This document shows positions 54,473 to 64,000 of a stretch of DNA of 64,000 bases, piece after piece. The translations under genes and the position numbers were made by a program. The DNA is from Chelydra serpentina (lineage: Eukaryota; Chordata; Testudines; Chelydridae): positions 3,100,001-3,164,000 of the forward strand of contig JBAIAC010000026.1 of assembly GCA_037349315.1 (NCBI GenBank), written 5' to 3'. How positions within the stretch are numbered: position 1 is the stretch's first letter; each line of letters opens with the position of its first letter. The notes below the pieces were generated by a model. The model made no database searches. It saw only the letters and a program-made list of their open reading frames with translations, and had not been told where the DNA came from.

Positions 54473-55879
54473 AATTTTATTGTCTAACGACAAATCTTTA
54501 CAATACAGAAAGCAACAAGTTAATACTTTTCCAATCCTTGTAGGAAGCTGTTCTCTTGCCGTGTTCAGTTCATCCTGCACAGAGAAGGTGTGCTCCAAAT
54601 TAAGCATTCAAACTAGCAATATTTGCAGTGGAGAGCTCTCTATTTGCCACCTAAGACTGAAATCCCCTGGAATCCAGCTCTTTACTTTGTTTTCCTTTAG
54701 CCACCTATTCCTTCCTTATCTCTTTGGTTTGTATTCCACATTCCAAGTACTAGTTGTGCTGTAGAGGCACATACCAACCTGTACTGGGACATAGAATGAA
54801 TGGATCTTGTCTTGACTGGTTTTATATTTGCTAGTGCAAAGCTGAGTTCAGTTTTGCAAAGTGTTGTGGGATGCTTAGCATGGGTGAACAGAATTGTGGG
54901 AAGAGCATAATGCAATTCCGTTAGCATAACGTCCCAACACTTGAATGGAATGTATACCAAGATTAGTATCGGGTGCACAGTGCATGGTAAGCTGGTGTGT
55001 GTCATACATATTAACGTGCTGTGCACTACATATGTGTTGGCTAACACCGCAGTCCAGTTCTGCACTCTCCCTGAGTGAGTCTGCCTGCTACTGCATAACG
55101 TGCTGATGTCCTGCAGATGCCAGGCTGATTCTGGGGTGAAGGCAGGGTGGTAAGTTGGTACCGGAGCACGTGATGTGCAGATGTTGGACAATTACTGATG
55201 TCCTAACAGTTTCTCTTCCTTGCTAGTGGGCACTGGGTTATAAGGATAAACAAAGTAGTTCCCACAAGTGAATCCTTAATAGAAGAACACAGAATGGTTT
55301 CCCCATTAATATCCTGTTGACCTCTAACCCATGGCCTCAACTCAGGTGATCAGCAAAATAATCACATCTTAGAAAGAGTTAAGATGCTTTCTAAACTAGT
55401 GAAGATGTAACTAATGCTCTGATGCAAGTAGGAATAAGCAAAGAAACTAAAGATTATTTTAAAGTGGGCTTGGCAGTGAGCCTGAAGCGTAGTATTCAGC
55501 TTGAGACCCAGTGGTAGTAATGGTTAGCAGAAGGCCACATTAGGCTTAATGAAAGTTAGCATTAGCAAGTGACCTTGGGTCGGAAGATTTAGCAATATCT
55601 ATCTTGTGATAAACTGTACGACTGTAAAGCCTTTATTTAGCCTGAGTTCCCTAACCGCATTGTATAGAGAACCTTCTGTCTGCGCAAATGCTTACAGCAA
55701 CTGTCGGAACCCAATCATGGGTAGCAGGATTGGCAAGTATGAACAAGAGGCCAAGACTCCGAGTATGGTCTCGGAAATAGGTCGCTGTAAGGGAATAGGT
55801 GCATAATGGGGTATCAATCCCAACCCATGGCAGACCTCGGGATAGCAGGATGGTGGCAACCTTAATGCTTAATCTCACT
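54473..55879. other. Intronic sequence, no gene seen
   Basis: Nothing recognised. Confidence 0.4.
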
Positions 55880-55887
55880 TTCAGGGA

Positions 55888-56221
55888 CAGGGCCGGCTCC
55901 AGGCACCAGCTGACCACGCATGTGCTTGGGGCGGCACCTTCTAAGGGGCGGCCAATCTTGGGGCGACGGGGCGGCACTCGGGTTTTTTTTGTTTACTTCA
56001 GCGGGGTGGAGCTCGGGGGAGGGGAGGGTTTGTTTCGGCGGGGCGGCGCTCGGGGGAGTGCTGGTGGGGGGTTCGGCGGGGCAGCACTGGTGAGGGGTGT
56101 TTCGATGGGGCGGCGCTCAGGGTGGTTTTTGTTTTTTTTACGGGGGGGCGGGGTCGGCACTCGGGGTTTTTTGTTTTTGTTTTTTTTGCTTGGGGCGGCA
56201 AAAAAGTTAGAGCCGGCCCTG
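55888..56221. mobile_element. hAT-type MITE, 334 bp, perfect 8-bp TSD
   Basis: Ends CAGGGCCGGCTC and GAGCCGGCCCTG (with AGA before) are inverted. TTCAGGGA flanks it at 55880-55887 and 56222-56229. The interior is made of GGGGCGGC repeats separated by TTTTTTGTTT runs, read as Gly/Arg- or Pro-rich in any frame; it is not a gene. No transposase. Confidence 0.92.
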
Positions 56222-56229
56222 TTCAGGGA

Positions 56230-57642
56230 AACCCTCAGCCCATGGATTGGTGACTACACATCATGCAAATTCTGCTGCTGTACTTATCTTCTTCTAGTTC
56301 TAAGATTTTGTTTATATTGATCGTGGTATTAATAAAACTTCGTGTGTCTCACCATCTTCTTTAATTAATCTCCAAGTAGCCACCAAAGAACAAACACATT
56401 ATTAGTGCATGTTGCACCCCAAATTAACTGCAAGGCTACAGCCTTTTCCCTTTATTTTTATTCCTTACCCCCCACACGTGGCACAGATTCTGTCTGTTTT
56501 GATTGCCTGCAGCCCCAAGCACAGCTAAAACTAAGGGTTGCTCAAGCTGCGTTTCAGTGACTTGCTGTACACTCTTGGAACCTGGCTTGGGAGCAGAGAA
56601 TGAGAACAAAATGGTTAAACTTTAGAAGAATCTTTCCAGATGAAGGAATAACATGAGATGAAAAGGAATTGTGGGATAGAAAGCTCCAAAAAACACAGCA
56701 GTGACTCTCCCTTTAGTGTTGTCTGTGCTTGGCAAAGAGGGCGGTCCAAAGGGTCAGATGGCGGCTGCCAGGCAATGTCTGGAATGATCATGGCTTATTT
56801 CCTAACCCCCGCTGGGGCTCAGCAAGGATTGTAGTTGATGATTATGAAAGACTTTCACCTCTTTTTTCTGCCAAGTCTTCATTTGCCCCTGAAGATACGT
56901 TGTGTGTATGAAGTTCAGGGAATGTGACTCAGGTGGATAGTTCTTCAGTGATCCTAGAGGCACGTAATATGCGCAAAGCATCTTCTGCAGGACAGTCTCT
57001 GGAGTGATGTTGTCATCTACTCCTGACGGAGGGTCTTTCCTTTTTTCTGGCCAGAGGATGGGTATCATGCCAGGGTCATGGTCCTGCAGCCAAACAGGGT
57101 GGGTGCTGCTCAGTCACATTATGCCCTGGCTTCCCGTGAGCTTGGTAGACTGAGGAAATCAGCCCTGGAGAACTGAGCTGTCACCATGGACACAGAATAG
57201 TAACATTTCTGACCTTTCCATTTCTGCAATGCGTAGCTCCACTCCCCCATCCTTCTGCTAATGGCTTTCCCTCTCTGGGTAACTTACAGGCCCTTAGCTA
57301 AATCCGCCTCCTGACAGAAGGGGACATTGCTGCGGGGATACACAGAACCCAGTTTCCACTCCCCTTCAGTGCAGCTGTTGCTGCACAGCTCTCCTTAGGG
57401 GCCTGCTTTCTCCAGAAGGTGCCTGGGAAAATAAAGTGCAGTAAGAGGAGCTTCATCTCCTGCACCGTGTCTTCCGGGGCCCCTGTGTGCCTGAAAGGCA
57501 TGAAGTCAGATCAGCAGGCTGCAGTTTAGTAAAGCCTCTTGCCTTACAACCAGGAGGCTCCCTGCTAACTTGTGGCAGGAGCCACAGAAATACCCTCCAT
57601 GTTGGGTGCTTCCCATTACACCGAGTGCTGGTGGGCTCAGAC
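56230..57642. other. Intronic sequence, no gene seen
   Basis: Nothing recognised. Confidence 0.4.
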
Positions 57643-57699
57643 CAGGGCCGGTGCAAGGAAGTTTCGCGCCCTAGGCGAAACTTCCTTGCACCGGCCCTG
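57643..57699. repeat. 57-bp perfect palindrome (hAT MITE end)
   Basis: 25-bp arms (57643-57667 and 57675-57699) pair perfectly around the 7-base loop GCCCTAG. The arm sequence begins CAGGGCCGGTGCAAGG, the same as the left end of the MITE at 5075. Similar GC/C-rich sequence (CCAGCTAACACC) continues after it to about 57780. The right end of a full element and an 8-bp duplication were not found. Confidence 0.88.
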
Positions 57700-59102
57700 C
57701 GCCCCCCCAGCTAACACCATCCCCCGGCAGCCAATCCACCCCCCCCTGCAGCCCCCCGCCCAGGTAACACCGCCCCCACCCCCGCAGCTCGGCCCCCTGC
57801 CCAGCAGCCTCCCTCTGCTGCCACCTGAGTACGCCCTGCTTTGCCCTGTGCCACCTCAAGTCCAAGGCAGGCCGGCTGTCACAAGGCCTTCAAGGAAGCC
57901 CAAGCCTCCCACTGCTGCTCAGCCCGATCCCAGAGGCCAATCCCCCCAATTAAACACCGCCAGAGCGAGACGCGTCTCACCCAGGCTTGTGCTAGCAAGC
58001 ATGACAGATGTGCCTGTCCTGAGGGGCCAGAGACGACCTGGAGGCGGAGCTGGCTGAAAATGAGAACTGGCTTACAGGACACTTCGGAACACTTTGTTCC
58101 AATTTGTACTTTAAAAAAAACCCGAAAAAACTAAAGCCCAAACATTTCCCCCTTGCCTGCCTCCCCTCCCTCCCTCCAGTGACCAAAGGGGAAAAGAGGC
58201 AGGGGGAGGGCCAGTTTTCATCCAAATGTTGGTGAATGAGAACTCATGCCTGGCTCCACCAGGGAGGAAATCCCAAGCACATAGTCTCCTTGTAGATGTG
58301 TGATTAAAATGTAGGTTGTTACGCGGCGCCCCATCTACACTAGCAATACCTGTCATTACCAGTGCTGGGGCTGGACCAGTGACCGCAAAGGAGAGACCTC
58401 TTTAGTGGGAAGGAGTCTAGTGTAGGCCCAGCCTGCACTGACTGTAGAGCTGGTGAAATTGACTCCAGCAAAGAAGGGAATGAAAGCCGAGCATTTGGGA
58501 GGGGTAAGGGAGCTGTAATCAGTGTTAGCACATACTTTGTCTCCAAGGTCTAAAGAACACTTAGGAGAGCAGCCATCTTTATTAAAGACTCAGCACCCCC
58601 TGAAGGAGTGGCTGCTCCCAGTAACCACTCATCTTCCTCCAGGGAACACCTGACCTGAAATTCCTGGTATTTCTTTATCCAGCCCCATCTTTGGGGAAGA
58701 CGAGCCCTTTCAAGCAGCCTTTATAACTCTAAAGAAGCAAAAGGGCACACACCGAACTTCATAGAGTCCTTGGTGGGGCACCTTTTCACCTGGACAAGTG
58801 TCTGTCTCAGCAGGTGGATGGCTTCCTTGTGGGATCTCGTCCCTCATCCAGATGTTTTCTGCTGGCACTTAAGCACCCTAAGCCCAAACCCTGTGAGGTA
58901 CTGGACCTCAGAAACTCAGTCTAGTGCTCAAGACACTGCCTCTCTCCTTTTGAACCCACAGACACTCTTCTCCCAGACATTCTTGCATTCAAAGAGGCTG
59001 CTTTTGTTGGCCCAGACAGAGGGGTAGGAATCACAGCAGCCTTTTGCTCACTACTGCTCATTGCCTTCCACCGTGTCAAAGTGGCCCTGAGAAATACCAG
59101 CC
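57700..59102. other. Intronic sequence, C-rich at start, no gene seen
   Basis: 57700-57830 is C-rich and probably the MITE interior. The remainder shows nothing recognisable. Confidence 0.4.
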
Positions 59103-59475
59103 TTATAGACTCACAGACTTTAAGGTCAGAAGGGACCATTATGATCATCTAGTCTGACCTCCTGCACAATGCAGGCCACAGAATCTCACCCACCCACTCC
59201 TGGAATAATCCTCTCACCTATGTCTCAGCTATTGAAGTCCTCAAATCATGGTTTAAAGACTTCAAGATGCAGAGAATCCTCCATCAAGTGACCCCGTGCC
59301 CCATGCTGCAGAGGAAGGCGAAAAACCTCCAGGGCCTCTGCCAATCTACCATGGAGGAAAATTCCTTCCCGACCCCAAATATGGCGATCAGCTGAACCCC
59401 GAGCATGTGGGCAAGACTCACCAGCCAGACACCCAGGAAAAAGTTCTCTGTAGTAACTTCTAACATCCCATCACC
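59103..59475 (-). mobile_element. CR1-family 3' end, - strand
   Basis: Reverse complement of the UTR at 39230-39606: AGACTCACAGACTTTAAGGT, GATCATCTAGTCTGACCTCC, CCAATCTACCATGGAGGAAA, CTCACCAGCCAGACACCCAG, TAACTTCTAACATCCCATCA. Only UTR remains. Confidence 0.85.
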
Positions 59476-60436
59476 GTCTATTCACGCTAACCTTCATGCT
59501 AACCAGGAGAGATTGACCCTGCCTCCCTCTGCCCTAGCCTGACACGTGGCAAGGAAAGAGTCCTGCACTCACTAGCTGTGGGCTGTGCCATTAAGCAAGA
59601 ACAAAATATTCATATTCAACTACTGGCTTGCTGAGATGGTTTGTAGCAGCACAAAAATGCAAAGCAGCTTCCAAAGCATCACATTTCCCCCTGGATCCAT
59701 CCAGCTATCCATGAAGCATAAAAACAAGATGAAATCCCTTGCCACTAAAGCTCATCCGACTAGGAGTCAGGTGAGCTTCTGGGCAGCAAATGGCCCCTGG
59801 AAGTTCCATCCATGCTTTCACTAAAGCATCATGGGTAGGACGTTGTTCTAATGGGCACGCATTAGGGCACCATGTTCTCAGAGCTGCAGTGCAGTCATCT
59901 GCTCCAGTAAAAACCTCAGGGGCATGTCTTACCCCACGTACACAGCTGTCCTTTTGCTGAGAGCCCATTTGGGGGTGTTGCTGTGTGGAGAAGTGAACGT
60001 TTCTCTACATTTCAGTGGGTTTTGGAGTGAGTGTAAGAATCCATGTGCTCACCCTGTTCTGTTTGGCATGCTTGATGGTAACCAGGTTTGTTAGTGTGTT
60101 AAATCTAGACACTCTAGTGGGTTCTATGTACTTTATCAGCAGTGACCCCCTAGCCCAAGAGATGGCTCCTGATTCAGCAGTTTGCCTGCCTGTGGGGAAA
60201 GGGCCTATTTACCCGCATTGTTGGAGCTCTTCACAGATGCCAGTTTTGCAGGTTCGTTAAAATTACCTTCTGCAACGCACCTCTGCTCTCAAAGGAGCCC
60301 AAAGCACTTTCCAAGCTTCAGCTCGATACGCTCTCCTCGGGGATGACTGCCTTCCTCCAGCATGGGCTGCAGCAGCTGTGGCAGCAGTGCCAGGCAGCAG
60401 TTGAGGACAGAAAGTGAAGATACCAATAGTAATTCA
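59476..60436. other. Intronic sequence, no gene seen
   Basis: Nothing recognised. Confidence 0.4.
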
Positions 60437-61305
60437 GATCCCAGCCATCACCTCTTGGGTAGAGACATAATCTCTCTCCCTCCTAATGGAGGTTTTTCTA
60501 GGCTGCAAAGCTCCCTGCCTATACTGCAAGTTCCCCAGCAAGTCAGACTGCCTAGACAGGCCTCCCTCAGAGGCTATAAACGGTGTAATTACCGATAGGG
60601 ATAAGGTAGCACACGGCTTTTCCTAAGCAAGCACACTTATTCTTAAGGTGAAAGCAGTACAGAGAAAACAAATTACAACAATAAAATAACCTACACGCAT
60701 GCTAATAAACTCATCAGAGATCACCCCAACTCCAGCAAGGACTCTGGCAGGTGATCAGCCCTTCAAACCTCACTGAGGTTTTTTCTGTGGCCACAAGTTT
60801 GTTTCTAACAGCTGTAAGTCACTCTTTTATCCAGTTTGGGCCTCTGGGAACACATAATCAGCGGACAAAGGTCCACTCCTCAGGCAGTGTCAAAAGACTG
60901 AGTTCTTGCATAACTAGGGGGGGGCACATTTGTATGCACCTCCCCCAGAGACTTCCTGGGAAAACCACCTCACTTTAAAAGTTCATTCTTGTCTGGCCCA
61001 TTGTCAGGGTTGCCAACCCTCCAGGATTGGCCTGGAGTCTCCAGGAATTAAAGATTGTGTCATGTGATGAAATCTCCAGGAATACATCCAACCAAAATTG
61101 GCAACCCTACCCATTGTCTCAGTCCTTTAACACTTCCCAGAATTCACATTAGTTATGTCTCTGTCCTAGAGACAATCCCCCAATAGTATAAACATTTGAC
61201 TTTTTAATGTAATGAACTCCTACGATACTTAAATGTATTCATTGTTAACCCTTATTGAATTCAGGTTTGTCCAGCATATTGCAGGAAATTGCCATATCTG
61301 TCACA
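60437..61305. repeat. LTR-like repeat, copy 2 (interrupted by a hAT MITE)
   Basis: Collinear with 49008-49971: GGCTGCAAAGCTCCCTGCC, CCTAAGCAAGCACACTTATT, GAGATCACCCCAACTCCAGC, CTGTGGCCACAAGTTTG, GTTTGTCCAGCATATTGCAG, CCATATCTGTCACA. It carries the MITE 61005-61109 and lacks the SINE of copy 1. Confidence 0.72.
61005..61109. mobile_element. Short hAT-type MITE, 105 bp, perfect 8-bp TSD
   Basis: CAGGGTTGCCAA and TTGGCAACCCTA form the inverted ends. CCCATTGT flanks at 60997-61004 and 61110-61117. The interior has CTGGAGTCTCCAGGAATTAA and GAAATCTCCAGGAATACATC. Confidence 0.92.
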
Positions 61306-61389
61306 AGCGCCATGGGATTGGGTATCCCCAGTGGTTAGAACCTTTAGCTTTATGTCTGAGCTAAAAGATGGACCCTGCAGCAGATAAGG

Positions 61390-61482
61390 AGAGTCCAGTG
61401 GTTCTGGGGCTAGCCAGGGAGACCTGGGTTCAATTTCTTGCTCTACCACACTTGCTGTGTAACCTTGGGCAAGTCACTTAGG
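61390..61482 (+). repeat. MIR-type SINE fragment
   Basis: CAGGGAGACCTGGGTTCAAT, TTCTTGCTCTACCACACTTG, CTGTGTAACCTTGGGCAAGT, CACTTAGGG reads in MIR order on +. Confidence 0.65.
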
Positions 61483-64000
61483 GCTAGATGCACAAAGGCA
61501 GTTAAGCCACAACTGTGCTGGGGTTTGAGGGATGAAAATGTTGGATGTAGACACCTAAAGTCCTGACGTTTCTCCTGGTAGAACCCCTTTAGCACCAAAA
61601 TGTGCTGCTGGGCATGGACACCTGGGCACTTAGCCCACAACTGAACACCAGCAGGATCCTCACACTAAGTGTTGCCCTGCTCGGCTCACCTGGGGACGTG
61701 AGCCAATCGGTGTGCTCAGAAGCTGTCCCTTGGGTTGAGCCCCAAACAAGCCAGAGGAAGAGGTGTGGTGGGCACTTGCCTGCGATGTGGGATACCCAGC
61801 TTCCATGTAGCCCAGGCTTTAGATTGGCAAGTTGACCAAACCTGTTAACCAAGATGTGTTTAGAAAGTGGGGTGGAGGTGGGGCGAAGGTGTTCAAAAGC
61901 AACTGGCTTCTACGGTAGAAAAACATCTGATGTTTGCTGGGCAGAGGCAGGATGGAACAGAGACGCTTTTCCCTCTAAGCCATATGTTAAATTGTATTTT
62001 GCTCTGTCTGCAGAGCTTTCCCAGGGCCATGCTCTCTCTGCTCTGGTGAGCATGGCCAGGAAGAGCCATGGCACTGCGACCCGGACAAGGGCCCCTCAAA
62101 ACCAGCCGGCAAAGGGAGGCGCTTTTGTTTGAGTTAGAGGCTCTTGCTGACTCTTCAGGCTGGATAAAGGGAGAATCCCCTGGGATTTTCTTGTGCCAGT
62201 TGTAACAGACTGCATCCCCTTGTTTTTAAGGAACTCGAGCGGTCATTACCCCCAAAGCTCAGGGAAGGGCAGGCAGTGGTCACACAGTATAACTCCGTAT
62301 GTCGCAAGCTCAGAATCTTAGCATGCCCCATGCCTAGAGAGGGGGCCTAGATCCAAGCACCTCAGCGTTCTGGGGAAACATCTGCATTGGACCCCTGTGG
62401 TGTGGGCCCTTCTGTGATACTGGAAAGAATGCAGAATCCTCGTGCACTGGAGTGAATGAGGGGTCTAGGGATAAATATTACCACCAGTGCTTCCTTGTGG
62501 GTGGGCTAGGCAGCCTCTCGCTAGCACTGAATTCATGCAGAATGAATGACAAGGGATTGGCGAGAGCCCAGGGCAATTCTGGAAGGTGCTGTGCAAATTT
62601 CCCCCAGTTGCTTTGCCCAGTGCATCTGCACTTACCCTGTCACACTGTCTGCTTTTCCAGCTCTGGCCCCTACCCGGCTCTGCAGGTATACTCCCTCCTG
62701 ACCTGAAACATCCTCTGCTGCTCCAGTCCTAGCCCCTTCTCCCCCTCCCCCCCAGCTCTGTCAGTGCCCTTCAGTCCTGCAGCCCTGCCTGCTGTTCCAG
62801 TCCTCTCTCCCTCATGCAACTCTCCCAGCTCACCTCGCCCTTGCAGGAGCCATGGACCTGCGCAACTATCCCCAGGCACATCTGCTCTGTCCCACCGGTG
62901 CTGCCTGCTGTTGCAACTCTGGGCCCCTTCTGAATGCTCCGCCACTTGTTGATTTGTTTGGCCATTTTGGGATGCACTCCAAATCCCACTGGGATTTTAG
63001 GTTGAGAACATCAAACTCATGACATGCTATAGATTTCCAGAGATGTGACCTGCTGTAACCTTGTCTTCTGAGTTAGGCTATGTCAACCCACCCCTTCCAG
63101 CCCTGTGCACAGCAACTCATTTTCCAGAGAGCCCAGGAACCCTTTCACTGAAAATCCCCTCCAATGAGGGTGGTGTGTGTTTCTTCCTCCTCTTTCCCAC
63201 CCTCCATGGTAATGCATGCAGAACAAAACCCCGGTTTGTTTTTATGTGAACTGTTCCACTTGTACTGAGCAAAGCGGGGGGGCGGGGGAACCCTAGCCTC
63301 TTTGATAAACTGTGATATGAACTCAGGCATAATCCAAACAGCTGTGATCTTTACAAGGGATGCTTCTGTGCTGGGAAGCAGGAAAGTCTGTGAAAATGCT
63401 CTGCGCTGCCTGCCAAGATGGCTCTCTGGCCGACTGCCCTTTTTGCTTTAATGAACTGTGCATTCTCCCCCACCACCCCTGTTGCCTTGCAGAAAGGAGT
63501 AACCGGAGAGTTTTATTTTTATCTTTTCCTTTTTAAAAAAAAAAATCCCCAACCCCAGTGTAATTTAGTTCAGTGAACTGCGGGGCTCCGAATGGTGCAG
63601 TGTGCAGCCAGAAATGTACTTTGAGCTCTGACTTCCCAACAGGACAGGGGGCGGCGTGCTGGCCAAAGTCTGAGTTAGGAATGTGCGATCTGAATTCCGG
63701 GCAGTTGAAAACTGTCAGTGCATTGGGGCAGAGGCAATGGAGTCAACTTAAAGGGCCAAGCTGCCGAGTTCAGACCTGAATGTTCCCATAGGTCTTGGGG
63801 TGTTTGGATACAGGTCTTGGTCCAGGCCCACCTCTAGTTTAGATCTGGTTGGTGGTAAATTCAGTTGCCAAGTCAGTCGTCTTTCCTCCGCATTCTTCTC
63901 CTCTTTTGATGGTCAGCATGACACTCATTTTCATAAGAACAGTTTATGTAAGCGTCATTAGTGCACTTGGTGGCCCGCTCGGTTTCCGTTGACTTGGCGG
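61483..64000. other. Intronic sequence to the window end, no gene seen
   Basis: I found no exon matching the next part of VAC14 and no named repeat. 62720-62760 is CT-rich. Confidence 0.45.

Noticed and set aside
55799..56320. Open frame of 173 codons, Gly/Arg-rich
   Set aside because: It lies almost wholly in the hAT MITE at 55888-56221 and is produced by GGGGCGGC repeats, not by a protein family.
57572..58057. 161-codon Pro-rich + strand frame
   Set aside because: It starts in the palindromic MITE end and runs through C-rich sequence; no recognisable domain.
1..64000. CRISPR arrays, phage, toxin-antitoxin or other prokaryotic systems
   Set aside because: No regularly spaced repeats, Shine-Dalgarno-led gene clusters or phage proteins; splice sites and amniote repeats show vertebrate DNA.

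Overview
This window looks like intronic and exonic DNA of a cryptodiran turtle. Six tRNA-derived SINEs of the turtle Cry I type are present, five of them sharing a 3' tail with CR1 LINEs. CR1 3' halves, Harbinger- and hAT-type short DNA transposons, DIRS-type and Ty3/gypsy-type elements and old MIR-like SINEs are also present. There are no bacterial-style genes, operons, CRISPR arrays or recognisable rRNA or tRNA genes.

Host gene. Two exons of VAC14, the scaffold of the PIKfyve/FIG4/VAC14 lipid-kinase complex, lie on the + strand at 23492-23642 and 52316-52448. They join in phase (1 base + 2 bases) across an intron of about 28.7 kb. The sequence before 23492 and after 52448 is then most simply further VAC14 intron. 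I saw no other host exon.

Layout. 1-138: terminus of a DIRS-type element. 5-10 kb: a hAT MITE with perfect 8-bp target duplication (5075-5432), two abutting Harbinger-type MITEs (6481-7073), Cry SINE and MIR fragments. 12.3-14.1 kb: CR1 LINE with a broken reverse transcriptase. 15-17.3 kb: MITEs and a CR1 3' end. 17780-22410: complete-ended Ty3/gypsy-type retrotransposon (two LTRs, PBS, PPT, TSD) with integrase placed before reverse transcriptase. 23.5 kb: VAC14 exon. 24.8-28.6 kb: CR1, SINEs and a MITE. 28.6 and 33.2 kb: a 300-bp direct duplication, one copy carrying a SINE. 30.0-32.4 kb: a two-gene Harbinger transposon inserted into a MIR, with an internally deleted transposase. 37.5-42.1 kb: two decayed DIRS-type pieces separated by CR1 pieces. 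42.8-43.5 kb: probable solo LTR. 44.2-46.35 kb: long CR1 on the - strand. 48.1-48.5 kb: tail of a different LINE. 49.0-50.0 and 60.4-61.3 kb: two copies of one LTR-like repeat, each with a different later insertion. 52.3 kb: second VAC14 exon. 54-61 kb: three small hAT elements and a 57-bp perfect palindrome.

Functionally the only host gene visible is VAC14. All mobile-element coding regions recognised are truncated, frameshifted or lack catalytic residues. Family names and human VAC14 comparisons come from memory, not from a search. I did not find a convincing undescribed system. The most unusual items are the pol domain order of the gypsy-type element, the nested Harbinger/MIR/duplication cluster, and the palindrome-ended hAT MITEs.
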